64,000 nucleotides of DNA from Paraspadella gotoi (lineage: Eukaryota; Chaetognatha). Location of the stretch: the NCBI GenBank assembly GCA_051294375.1, contig CM119267.1:8891709-8955708 (forward strand). Reading direction: 5' to 3'. Positions 43,517-54,835 of the stretch are shown one piece after another. The stretch's first letter is position 1. Every line of letters starts with the position of its first letter. Both the position numbers and the translations under genes were made by a program. Under the pieces are notes generated by a model. That model was given only the letters and a program-made list of their open reading frames with translations, was not told the origin of the DNA and searched no databases.

Positions 43517-43541
43517 NNNNNNNNNNNNNNNNNNNNNNNNN
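43517..43541. other. Assembly gap, 25 N, at the axis of inverted repeat B
   Basis: Exactly 25 N, placed at the transition from the left arm to the loop of B. Confidence 0.99.
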
Positions 43542-43544
43542 AAA

Positions 43545-43835
43545 TGCACTCGCGAATGCTTCTCAAAGCGCTCTTCTGGGAGAAGAGAGAGAAGGAAAGA
43601 GAAAGATGAGAGCGAGAGAGGAGCAGGAGAGAGAGGTAGAGAGAGAGAGAGGAGAAGAGACGGATGGGTCTGTCAACCGTGGAAGTCTTTGTTGCGTATC
43701 CATAGAAATGGAAAACTGCTTCAGACAACTCGCGTTTAAAACAAAAATTAAAAGCGCGGAAAAAAAAAAAAAAAAATTGAATTCAAGGAATGACAGTCTT
43801 TCATTCAAAGTCAAACAAATAATCACTTATAAATC
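43545..43835 (+). repeat. Loop of B plus start of right arm, repeated at 50,970-51,250
   Basis: The stretch from gcttctcaaagc through the GA-rich loop, the cgtatccatagaaatgg phrase, the A run and ttgaattcaaggaatgacag recurs in the same orientation at about 50,975-51,250. After about 43,835 and 51,250 the two diverge completely. Confidence 0.92.
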
Positions 43836-44552
43836 GTATTAGTATTAATATGTAGACTTCGCTATGAGTATGAACACAAAGAAAAAAATACAATAAATCG
43901 CCTACAAAGGTTAAAAATGCAAACGGCAAATTTTTCTCTGCAAACGTTGGATGTCTTTCAGGTTGTGAACGTCCAACTTTACGCATCGTGCAGTGGACGC
44001 AAGTGGCGTAACGTGGTACGCTGAGACGATGCCGAAACGCGCTCTGAGAACGGTTATGAGGTTAATTTACGGGGTTACACCGAAAGATTACTGAAGGGCA
44101 GCCGTTGGGAAGAGAGAAGGGGGAGGAGGAAGCGAGGCGAGGCTGGGAGACATTATTCCCATCACTTCCGTTAATTGCCCATTCCCTCTCACAAGCGTCC
44201 AATTCTCTCTCTCCTCTTACTCTCTCCTCTCTCCTCCGTCATCTTTTCCCTCCCGTCTCTCTTATCTACTCGCTTCCTCGTCTTCGTCGTCTTCTGTCTG
44301 CTACTCTCACTTTCCCACGCGTCGAGTCGCTGCGGCGGTGCCGTGTGAGTGTTTGTGTAGATTGTTTCGTGGCTGTGGGTGTTCATTATTCGGTTCTTGC
44401 TTCTCCCGTCTTTTCTGTCCCCTTTCGCTGCAGCGCCGGTCGTGCCGGGATCCCAAGTGCGTTGTAGTGTGCAAGCCTATGGCACACATCACGTACGCTC
44501 GCGATTTTCGTGGACGCGCGCCGTCGGGACGTGAGAGAGAGAGAGAGAGAGA

Positions 44553-44610
<58 letters not shown>

Positions 44611-46540
44611 TACAAGAGAAGAGAAGAAGAGAGAATCAGACATTTCGCGTAGTGCATCACACCGTTTAGAGGATGAAGGGTGGGCCAAAGAGGAGGATGG
44701 ACGGAGGAGGAGGAGGGGAAAATGGAGGAGAGATGGATGAAGGGAGGGGGAAGAAAGGGGACGGAAGGAAAGGATTAAGGGGATGAACGTGAGAGAGAGA
44801 AGAAAGGGAGGGGAGAGGGAAACAAAAAAAGTCTGAGAAATCGGAAATGGAGACGGGAAGATCACAGGGTTTGTGGGCGTGGCGAGTGCAGAGGCTACGA
44901 TTGTTTTGAAAAGAGGAGACGAAGAGAGAAGTATGGAGTAGAGAGAGCAGAGATGAGAGAAGAGAGAGTAGAGAGAGAGAGAGAGAGCAGAGGTAGAGGA
45001 GAGGAGAGAGAGATGTGAGGAGAGCTTGGTCTTGTTCGTTCGAGTGGAGAAACGAGTTGACGTGGGCCGGTAACGAGTGACTGGAGAGGCAGCGGTGAAA
45101 TGGTGAGCCCAAAGACGGGGGGTGTTTGGTGACCTGGTGAAGGGTGAATGACCGCGAAGTTTAGACGAGATCGTGAAAGAAAAACGATATAGAGATTTTT
45201 TTCTAATCAAATGAGTGAACTGTGAGAAGAGATCGCGAGAATATCGGCGAGAGTCGTCCTCGGAAATAGACAAAGAAGAAAGGTTTGATTTTAAATGTGA
45301 TTTATAGAGCTGATATGTGATATTTTTATCGCGACTACAATAGAATAGTACAGAGCGAAAACTTGGCATCAGCGACTACAACTGCGGCGCAAAAAAAAGT
45401 AAGTCAACTTTTTTTAATTATAAGACTTAATAGTTGATTGCACAAAACAAGGAACGGTTATTCCAAGTGTGTTTGCTCCGGCATTACTTTTCTTTTTTAC
45501 ATTATCATTATTTATTCTTATAAGTTTATAAGATTTCTTTAAAAACCAAAGGCGGCGCCATTGTTAGTCGCTTAGATCGATTTTTAACAAATGATCCACA
45601 AACTATAAGCAAAGTTATAAGCGTTTTTTTAATGGTAAGTGGGAACAGACAGACGGACAGACCATACCGATCGACAACCGACCGACCGGAAAAGTGATCT
45701 TTATAGAGTTGCTCCGCGAGTACCGCGCGCAACTAAAAAAAAATAATAGAGAGAGATTTTGGCCGGTCGTGTGGGAAACCGGCTCGAAGGTCAGTCATCT
45801 ATTGGTCAAATCGCGTCTGGTCTCGATCTCGTCGAGAAATTAAATCCAATATCGATCGAAAAGAGAAAATAAAATGGCCGACGAATTCGATTGATTTTCT
45901 TGACTCGATTAAATCCGGAGATTCGATTTTCTTATTTTTCGGCCTTCGAACTTTTGTTGTCGGCGCCAGATGAGTTCGAGAATACGTATTTTAACGACTT
46001 TAGGCCGTTTATTAGAGTGGAAAATCATGATCGTCATTTACCGGAAAGGCGAATTGTATTATGCTTTTAAGGAACTCGTTGGGGCGGACATATTTATGTG
46101 TCCATTGGTTATAAGGTTCGCAGTAGATGGAACCAAAGAAGAGTTGAAACGGTATTTTTTCGGTAGCTTAAAAAAAATATTTTGAAATTCGGAAATAACC
46201 ACTAAATCAGTTCTAAAAATATTTACAGAATAATAAAATATAACAAAATAACTCTATTACTTCTACTGTAATGTTTCCGACAAAACGTAAAATTCGAAGA
46301 CTGTTTCATGTCGCGGTTGTACCCTAAATTAAAGCCTAAAAGATTTTAAAGATTGAGGCAGAATTAAAAACAGCAAAATCGGGTCGCAATCGTCTTTCCA
46401 CTCCCACGACAACCCAAAGATTTGTGAGCCTTGGGTCCGATTGTGATCGTCAATGATCATCATCATCATCATCGTCGTCGATTTATCCGTGTCGGTTCTT
46501 TCACAATGCCGGCCTCACGATCTAACTCTCGGCCTTCACG
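43765..46540 (-). repeat. Inverted repeat B, right arm
   Basis: Reverse complement of 40,858-43,516 with several percent indels. It ends at cttcacggga (46,540) and is followed at once by inverted repeat C. It carries the mirrored copy of the short element at about 45,382-45,734. Confidence 0.93.
45382..45734. repeat. Mirrored copy of the short palindrome-ended element
   Basis: Inverted partner of 41,634-41,972: starts ctgcggcgca, contains the gacagacggacag box, and ends with the palindrome at 45,707-45,734, here shortened by two bases and altered at its centre. Confidence 0.45.
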
Positions 46541-47988
46541 GGACGGCCCCGAGATTTCCCCGTTGGACCCGCGTTGCCCCCGGGGGATTAAAGGGGAATT
46601 TGCGGGGGATTTTACGGGGTCGCGGTGATGGACTGGAGGCTGTGGAGTCTCCCCCGGGGGGGGGAGGAGGGCGAATGGGGTGGAAGCGAAACGCGCCTCG
46701 TTACGAAACGAAGTAAAGAATACAACGAACCCGGGCCGGGCTGGGTTGGGATCGACCAACTTTTTCCCCGTCGTTTGGGCGAGAATTTCGCCGTCTGGGA
46801 CTTCGCCTTTTTGACGAATTTTTAAAGAAAAAACTCGAAATGAGTTTTTAAAAAAAGGAAAAAAACTTCTCCCATCGCGTAAACGAGTCAATTTCGGAAT
46901 CCTGGGGGGAAAAAAAAGGCTTCCCGAACCCCGACTGAGAATGAAACCGTTGACCCGATAACAGTTTTTACGAGTCGCGTAAAGTGCAAAGCGGACGACG
47001 ACACGGCGACAAATTTTGAGTTGGCGGTTTACTCTATCGATCGCTGTCCTCAATTCGATCGATTTATCTATTGATAAATCAAAATAGTAAGTTATATGTA
47101 CATGGTTTTGTGTACATTCAATTTTGCAACCAAAAAAAAATCATCGAAGTGAAATAAATGCAATCAAATAATTTCTCTCTCTCACTTGGATCACTTGTTC
47201 GCATATCGTGAGATGGTGTTAATGTTTCGATTTGGCGTGGTGGTGAGTGCAAGTACATCGGATCAATTTATTTAGATTTTGTTAAGACTTTGTTTATTTG
47301 TTAAAGAGTATCTAGCATCCATCAAAGACGCGTGAAAGAGTGCTTACCAACTAATAGTTTCATATTTTTCTATGAAAACGTCCCTTCGGCAAACTCATTT
47401 TATTGCTTTCTAAACGATTGACAAATAGAAACAAATTACAAGCGAACCTTGAAACAAACGCGACCCGCTTCCTTTTATTTCTTTTTTTTTTTTTTTTCAA
47501 AGTCGGAGCCATCTCTTCCTCGTTCCTTCTTTGCGGAAGCAGCTTTTAAATAAATGGGAGGTGGCAGAACCCCGAGGGGTGGCGAAGCTAAACACCCTCC
47601 GGGTAGAAAAAAAGGAAGGGAAAAAAAAAGAGAGGAAATAAAAATTTAATATTTGCCTTGTCGACGTTAATTCCTTGTTTACTTTTCCCAAANNNNNNNN
47701 NNATTAAATCTCCCGCCGGCTCGAGACCCGCCTGGCCGAGCTGGAAACGCCCGCCTCTCTGTACGGTCGGGATGACGACGGGGCGACGCCGTAATCCCGC
47801 GTTATTTCGAAGTTGTCGTTTTCGTCGTCGTCGTCGTCGTCGTTCTCCGATCCAGGAATTGTCGAGAGTCCCGAAATCGCTCGTCCCGGAAACGGGAGAA
47901 GTGGGGGATAGGAGATTTTAAAATGTCGACTAATCGCGGGTCCGCTTGACCGACGTCTCCGTGACAACCGAAATAGCTTCGTGGTCTC

Positions 47989-48062
<74 letters not shown>

Positions 48063-48528
48063 AGTGGTGGCCAAGGTGAGAGAGAGTTAGCAAATGAAAG
48101 GAAAGAATGAAAATCGGGTGAGGACCAATTCCGTGGGAAGTGAGTGATTGGCAGAAGGATCAGCTCTTGACGTCCGGGTTTTAAAGCGATTTTCATTTAT
48201 ACATCACGCATTTATTGATTATGACAGGTTCTTATGAGCCTGATAAAGATTGTTACGCGGTCTGTCAGTGTCCTTATTTGGTTAATGAAAGGGTTCACGG
48301 ACTAGAAGCGGTAATGAGAAACAAATATTGGCGAAGCGGCGACGAAATCTACTTAAATCTAGCGAATAGGATGGATGGATGGATGGATGGATGGATGAGA
48401 TGGGATGGATTGAATGGTATGGACGGATGGAGGATGGATCGGACGGACGTATCCGGGGAGTCCGGGTCGAACGACGGCGCCTGACTTTGGGTGAGGTTGT
48501 CGGAAGGTCGCGGCGACGACGGAGCCGG

Positions 48529-48559
<31 letters not shown>
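46541..48559 (+). repeat. Inverted repeat C, left arm
   Basis: Reverse complement of about 48,745-50,967. Landmark pairs are 46,570 with 50,940 and 48,480 with 48,825. It contains a 10-N gap at 47,693-47,702, where the right arm has about 170 bp of continuous sequence. It includes (GTC)n at 47,823-47,843, (TC)n at about 47,985-48,062 and (ATGG)n at 48,370-48,396. Confidence 0.93.
47693..47702. other. Assembly gap, 10 N
   Basis: The right arm of C supplies about 170 bp for this place (roughly 49,660-49,840), including T-rich and G-rich homopolymers. Confidence 0.99.
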
Positions 48560-48584
48560 NNNNNNNNNNNNNNNNNNNNNNNNN
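48560..48584. other. Assembly gap, 25 N, at the axis of inverted repeat C
   Basis: Exactly 25 N. It begins within a GTC triplet run. The following 160 bp form the unmirrored loop. Confidence 0.99.
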
Positions 48585-48744
48585 TCAAAAGAATAATATT
48601 GGGTCCCTTTCTCTCTCTCTCTCCTCTCTCTCTCTCCTCTCTTCCTCTCTTCTTTCTCCTCTTCCCCCAAAAAAGGTCAAACAACGACTTACCGCCAAGG
48701 AGGGGGAGTGAAACCTTTTCCCCAAAGCGACGACGACGACGACG

Positions 48745-48909
48745 AACGACGACGATGACGCCGGCTCCGTCGTCGCCGCGACCTTCCGACAACCTCACCC
48801 AAAGTCAGGCGCCGTCGTTCGACGCCGGACTCCCCGGATACGTCCGTCCGTCCGCCCATCCATCCATCCATCCATCCATCCGTCATCCATACATACTCCA
48901 TCCATCCAT

Positions 48910-48943
<34 letters not shown>

Positions 48944-49300
48944 TCATCCTACTTCATCCTCCATCCATCTCCATCCATCCATCCATCCTATTCGCTAGAT
49001 TTAAGTAGATTTGTCGCCGCTTCGCCAATATTTGTTTCTCATTACCGCTTCTAGTCCGTGAACCCTTTCATTAACCAAATAAGGACACTGACAGACCGCG
49101 TAACAATCTTTATCAGGCTCATAAGAACCTGTCATAATCAATAAATGCGTGATGTATAAATGAAAATCGCTTTAAAACCCGGACGTCAAGAGCTGATCCT
49201 TCTGCCAATCACTCACTTCCCACGGAATTGGTCCTCACCGATTTTCATTCTTTCTTTCATTCACTAACTCTCTTCTCACCTTTGGCCACCACTGAGAGAA

Positions 49301-49355
<55 letters not shown>

Positions 49356-50967
49356 TGGAGAGAACCCGAAGCTATTTCGGTTGTCACGGAGGAGACGTCG
49401 GTCAAGGCGGACCCGCGATTAGTCGACATTTTAAAATCTCCTATCCCCCACTTCTTCCTCGTTTCCGGGACGAGCGATTTCGGGACTCTCGGACAATTCC
49501 TGGATCGGAGAACGACAGACGACGACGACGACGAAAACGACAAACTTCGAAATAACGCGGGATTACGGCGTCGGCCCCGTCGTCATCTCCCGACCGTACA
49601 GAGAGGCGGGGCGTTTCCAGCTCGGCAGCGGGTCTCGAGCCGGCGGGAGATTTAATCTGGGCGAGGATCGCTCGTTAAATATTCCGAATCCCGCGTCAAA
49701 CGCACGAAACAATAAACGTTCATTGTTTGTTTTCTTTTTCTCTTTGTTATTTTTGTTGTTTTTTTTTCGATCCCTCGTCAAACAGATTTTTTAACCACCC
49801 GTTCTCGAAAAAAAAGGGGGGGAAAGGGGGGGTGCTTTTGGGAAAAGTAAAACAAGGAATTAAGCGTCGACCAAGGCAAATATTAAATTTTATTTCCTCT
49901 CTTTTTTTCCTTTCCTTTTTTTTCTACCCGGAGGGTGTTTTAGCTTCGCCACCCTCGGGGTTCTGCCACCTCCATTTATTTAACTTGCTTCCGCAAAGAA
50001 GGACGAGGAAGAGATGGCTCCGAACTTTGAAAAAAAAAAAAAAGAAATAAGGAAGCGGGTCCGCGTTGTTTCAGGTTCTTGTAATTTGTTTCTATATTTG
50101 TCAAATCGTTTAGAAAGCAATAAAATGAGTTTTGCCGATGGGACGTTTTCATAGAAAAATATGAAACTATTAGTTGGTAGCACTCTTCTCACGCGTCTTT
50201 GATGATGCTAGATACTTTAACAATAAACAAAAGTCTTACAAATCTAAATAAATTGATTCCGATGTACTTGCACTCACCACACCACACGCCAAATCGAAAC
50301 ATTAAAACCATCTCACGATATGCGAACAAGTGATCCAAGTGAGAGAGAGAAATTATTCGATTGCATTTATTTCACTTCGATGATTTTTTTTGTTGCAAAA
50401 TTGAATGTACAACAAAACCATGTACATATAACTTACTATTTTGATTTATCAATAGATAAATCGATCGAATTAGTGACAGCGATCGATAGAGTAAACCGCC
50501 AACATCAAATTTGTCGCCGTGTCGTCGTCCGCTTTGCACTTTAACGCGACTCGTAAAAACTGTTATCGGGTCAACGGTTTCATTCTCAGTGGGGTTCGGG
50601 AGCCTTTTTTTCCCCAAGGATTCCGAAATTGACTCGTTTACGCGATGGGAGAAAGTTTTTTCCTTTTTTAAAAACTCATTCGAGTTTTTTTCTTTAAAAT
50701 TCGTCAAAAAGGCGAAGTCCCAGACGGCGAAAATTCTCGCCCAACGACGGGGAAAAAGTTGGTCGATCCAACCCAGCCGCCCGGGTTCGTTGTATTCTAC
50801 TTTCGTTTCGTAACGAGGGCGCGTTTCGCTTCCACCCATTCGCCTCCTCCCCCCCGCGGGGGAGACTCCACAGCCTCCAGTCACACACGCGACCCCCCGT
50901 AAATCCCCCAAATTCCCTTAATCCCGGGGGCAACGCGGGTCCAACGGGAAAATCTCGGGGCCGTCAA
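48745..50967 (-). repeat. Inverted repeat C, right arm
   Basis: Reverse complement of 46,541-48,559 with indels. Its (CCAT)n array (about 48,858-48,990) is roughly four times longer than the partner array at 48,370-48,396. It ends near 50,967, where the copy of the B loop begins. Confidence 0.93.
48858..48990 (+). repeat. (CCAT)n tetranucleotide array
   Basis: About 130 bp of CCAT units with interruptions at tcatccatacatact and cctcatcctacttc. The partner in the other arm is about 27 bp. Confidence 0.95.
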
Positions 50968-51259
50968 ATGACTCGATGCTTCTCAAGCCTCTTCTGGGAG
51001 AAGAGAGAGAAGAGAAGAGAGAGCGAGAGAGAGGAGAGAAAGAGAGAAGAAGAGAGAGAGAGAGAAGAGAGAGAAGAGACGGATGGGTCTGTCAACCGAT
51101 GGAAGTCTTTGTTGCGTATCCATAGAAATGGAAAACTGCTTCAGACAACTCGCGTTTAAAACAAAAATTAAAAGCGCGGAAAAAAAAAAAAAAAAATTGA
51201 ATTCAAGGAATGACAGTCTTTCATTCAAAGTCAAACAAATAATCATCTATAATCGTATT

Positions 51260-51747
51260 TATTTTTTCTTTTTATTTTTAGGATTTGCCTTTAAATTGTT
51301 TAAACTTTATTAGCTAGGTGACTTTTAGTTTCATGAATCTTTTTCGAAACATTGTATTTTCAAAATTTTAAAGAGCCGCTTTCACTAGGCAAAGTCGGGT
51401 GCCAAATGTTAAAACTGTGTTCTTAATGTTAAACCAATCTTCTTAGGCAGGCTTTGTTTAAATAAATCACAGTTTAATTCCATCGTAAGAGAATTCCTGT
51501 TCTCTTTTCACTGGCTAAAGAAAGATTTAATATTATATTGAAATATATAATATAATACTATAGCTAAAAAAACCGTCACTTCGTTGGCCGAAGTGACTTC
51601 AATCGAACCGAACGGCGACGGGAAGAGAGAATTTCGGGCGAATCGCCGTCAGAACTTCGTCCAAGTCTTGGCCGCTAAGTGCGAGTTTGAAAAGCTATCA
51701 ATCATTTACACTCTCTCATCCTTTCACACGAGCTTTTCCTCCTGATC

Positions 51748-51801
<54 letters not shown>

Positions 51802-52080
51802 GCTCACGCCCTATCAGCTCCCCACCCAATCTCCCTCTCGCTTTCATTCTACGCTCACGCGGCAAAGATGAAAGCGAAATAAATTTTATTTGTACACCCT
51901 GTACAGAATCACAACTATTCCCCCCGCCCGTCGAAAGATAAAGGTCCGACCAAAAACATTTTTTTTAATACATTAAACATTTCAACCACTTCTACGATTC
52001 CAACGTTTTTTCGCCTTGGGTGGATGGATATCGGGAAGAGCGGTAATGGAGAAGGAAAAATAGGGAAGAGGGAAAGCTAC
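51260..52080 (+). other. Unique sequence after the inverted repeats; hairpin and (TC)24
   Basis: Ordinary sequence begins where the B-loop copy ends. A perfect hairpin GTCACTTCG-ttggc-CGAAGTGAC lies at 51,575-51,597. (TC)24 occupies 51,751-51,798. No gene is recognised. Confidence 0.6.
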
Positions 52081-52081
52081 G

Positions 52082-52171
52082 CCAATACATCCTTCCGATT
52101 GGTCGACGAGCCAAATTTGAGACGTGCGTCGAACGACCAATGAAGGTTCGCCGATGAGTTCGAGGACCAAT
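52082..52171. promoter_or_regulatory. Cluster of four CCAAT boxes
   Basis: CCAAT at 52,082-52,086, ATTGG at 52,098-52,102, CCAAT at 52,137-52,141 and CCAAT at 52,167-52,171. The last three are spaced about 39 and 30 bp apart, as in animal NF-Y-driven promoters. Chance expectation for CCAAT on either strand in 90 bp is about 0.2. No TATA box is visible. A downstream gene would be on plus, where CpG-rich sequence follows at 52,180-52,230, but no coding frame is supported. Confidence 0.45.
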
Positions 52172-52239
52172 CGGAGTCGAGCTTTTTCTCTCGACGACGT
52201 CGAAACTCGTTTTCGTCTGCGAGGATTCTCTTTTATTTT

Positions 52240-52810
52240 TTGCTGCTCGGGTTTTTACTCAGAAACGCCGGTGGCCTACGAGAGAATGAAGAGGAGGAGG
52301 ATGAGGAGGAGGAAGAGATGGAGACGAGGGAGCAAAGAAAGAGGAGGAGGAGAGTTCGTGGATTGAGAAAAAAGGAAAGAGACGTGGCTTGGCTGCTTGT
52401 GAGACGAGCCTCTTTTCACCATCTTCGTCGTCGCTCTTCTTTCCCTTGAGTGGATTTTAAATTTTTTTTTTTTTTAAATATTTTTTTTTTTCGAGAAAAA
52501 AAAATTACATTTACATTAACGAAAACAACAATGAATATCCTTACAATTGCCATATTTAGTTATGGTTATTAAAAGAAAAAAACCTGCGTCGCTTTTCGAT
52601 GTGAAACCGGTTTTAATAAGGAAAAAAAAAAAAATTCGTGAATCGTCTTTTTTTTTGGCATCTTCAATATCCTCTCTTCGTGACGAACGGAATTCAGTGC
52701 GGATACTAAACTTTAAAAGCGGAAATTGTATGAGGTTTTTTTTTCGGTTTCGAATGTGAAAAAGAGATGAAGGGAAATGGGGCAAATGAATGTGATTCTT
52801 TGAAATTGAA

Positions 52811-52853
<43 letters not shown>

Positions 52854-53590
52854 TTTTTCTCGACCTCGATCGAATTATCGGTGATTGAATGAGGAATAAC
52901 ATGATCGCGGTCTTCGCCAGTCCGGACGGTGTTAACGCAATTTGCCTCTCGCTAATTGCTTTACTCCATCTCTCACTCTCTCGTTCTCTTTGGCTCTCCC
53001 TCTCGCTCTCCCTCTCTCTCTTCTTCTCTCGCGTGGGTTGAATTCCTAAGTTACCCCGAGGCCCGTTCGTTGGTGTCCGATGGTCGATTTAATTTCCCTC
53101 TCTCCACGGTTATACTCGTTGCGTGTTGGGCGTACATTTAAAGTACAACATTTATACATTTTCAGTTGGTTTAATCCTTTTCATCGGTTTATTAATCTCA
53201 TTCGTCACTGAATTATAGCGACGAAAGTTCAAAAGTTTCGCCTTCTTTTACGTAAAAGCGGCGAAAACCCAATTGGCGATAGAAAATAAATCAAGATTTC
53301 GTAAAAATCATATCGAATCTGGAATGGCTTTAATTTTTTTTCCGAACTAAAACCAGTCGATTTATCCAATTGTCATTCCTCTTCTCTGACAAAATCCAGA
53401 CCAAAAAAAAACAAAGGATTAATACGACTTTTGATGCGACGTTAAACGCCGAAAAAAAAAAGCAAATCGGAATTTAAAAAAAAAAAATAAATAGTCCCTG
53501 CCGTTTCTAAAATCGGTCGTAAAGCCGAGAAGTACTTCGATTTTACAACATTCTTCGCGGATTTTAAATTCAATCGTCGAGGTGGGAATC
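52240..53590 (+). other. Unique sequence with GGA-rich, T-rich and (TC)n parts; no gene seen
   Basis: GGA/GAG-rich at 52,285-52,360, T-rich at 52,455-52,505, (TC)n at about 52,813-52,852, and pyrimidine-rich at 52,970-53,030. Frames are short. Confidence 0.45.
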
Positions 53591-53594
53591 TGCG

Positions 53595-53681
53595 GTTACT
53601 AATAGCAACGGAGCGAAAGCATCTCAAATTTCGAGACCACGGATTTTTTTTTCTTATTTTTTATTTCTGTCGTTGACCAAT
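53595..53681. promoter_or_regulatory. X-box-like (RFX) site plus CCAAT box
   Basis: GTTACTAATAGCAAC at 53,595-53,609 fits the X-box GTNRCC-N3-RGYAAC with one mismatch. A CCAAT box lies at 53,677-53,681. A CpG-rich stretch follows to about 53,870 and a donor-like AAG|GTGAGG at 53,970/53,971. X-boxes bind RFX factors, which drive ciliary and other genes in animals. The pairing is suggestive of a promoter with a short non-coding first exon; no protein can be tied to it. Confidence 0.4.
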
Positions 53682-53689
53682 AGAGGATC

Positions 53690-53870
53690 GCGTCGCGTGG
53701 TCATCCTCGTCGTCGTCTCAGTCGCGAGACGCGTTCGGCGATCCGCGAACGACACGTCACGAATTTACGAGGCTCGTCGTAACTGGGAGCGACGCCGCTC
53801 GTTGTCGCCGCGAATCTAAAAACCGACGCCGGATCCCTGTGGCTCCTCGACGCCGCCCTTCGTCTCTTCC
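53690..53870 (+). promoter_or_regulatory. CpG-rich block, possible core promoter or first exon
   Basis: About 180 bp dense in CpG (for example cgcgagacgcgttcggcgat) between the X-box/CCAAT pair and a candidate donor at 53,971. It contrasts with AT-rich sequence on the left. Stops in all frames within a short distance suggest any exon here is untranslated. Confidence 0.35.
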
Positions 53871-53996
53871 GTCGCCGCATTTATTTATTTTTTTTCGGAT
53901 TTGCTTTTTCTACTTTTTTTTGAATCGCGAGTGGCCGACGGTTCGTCCCCCTCTGTTGACTCGCCAGAAGGTGAGGCATTCGTCATGGAGCGGGAG

Positions 53997-53999
<3 letters not shown>

Positions 54000-54057
<58 letters not shown>
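54000..54057 (+). repeat. (GA)29 microsatellite
   Basis: Perfect GA run of about 58 bp, starting 29 bp after the candidate donor. Confidence 0.97.
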
Positions 54058-54062
<5 letters not shown>

Positions 54063-54239
54063 CTTTGAAAAGGGTGAAACTTCGAACGCCGACCGTCTGG
54101 CAAGATTCGAGCAGGCAGATTTTCGAACTTTGTCGAGAAGAGCTAATGTTAGACTATCGATTCGTCGAGTCTGTAGACAGGATCGAAATCGACGAACCGA
54201 CTCGGCGTCCTCGCTCCGTTTGTTTACGTTTTAAATGTC

Positions 54240-54786
54240 GTTTATTTATAGGTGCTACGCTTTATTAAATCTTTAATATTTACAACTTTTAAATATTTCC
54301 TGTTCTATAAAAACTTAACTCCCCTTTCGACTGTAATTTACAATCTAATTCCGCTGTCTTTTTCCCTATATAATCATTCCCCATGTACCCTATTATTTAA
54401 CCCCCTTCTTTTTTCTCTCCATCCACTTCCTTCACACCCTTTGTACATCCCCCTGACCCCGGCCCCCCTGCCGTTCCCCCACTTCCTCCACCCTCTTTCC
54501 CAATTAACCAGAAAACCTTCTAGATCCAACACATGCGCCATTCGTGCCACCAGATGAAATTTCATATGTTTTAGCTAAACATTTTTTCTCGTCGATGTGT
54601 GAGCCGCGAAATCTTTTTTTTTCTCTCTTTTAATTTTTCTTTTTCCTTCTTTAATCAATTTGGCTTCTTTTTTTGTCTTTTTTCTTTTTTTTTTTTTAAG
54701 TTAATTGAACGGAATTTATCCTTCGGAGTTTTTATGTTTGATCAAGGAAAACACTGAAATGTTTTGATTCGCTCTGTATCGTTCCT

Positions 54787-54835
<49 letters not shown>

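Noticed and set aside
44386-45369. A 327-codon minus-strand open frame.
   Set aside because: It runs through the pyrimidine-rich strand of palindrome B, is mostly Ser, Leu, Thr and Arg, and is not preserved in the mirrored arm. Absence of purines removes stop codons.
45970-46185. Repeat-free 71-codon frame in the right arm of B.
   Set aside because: The frame is not maintained in the mirrored left arm, where indels shift it.
48215-48368. Short frame starting MIMTGSYEPDKDCYAVCQC, nearly preserved in both arms of palindrome C.
   Set aside because: Agreement between arms is expected if they are the same locus, and the frame runs straight into a tetranucleotide repeat. No family is recognised.
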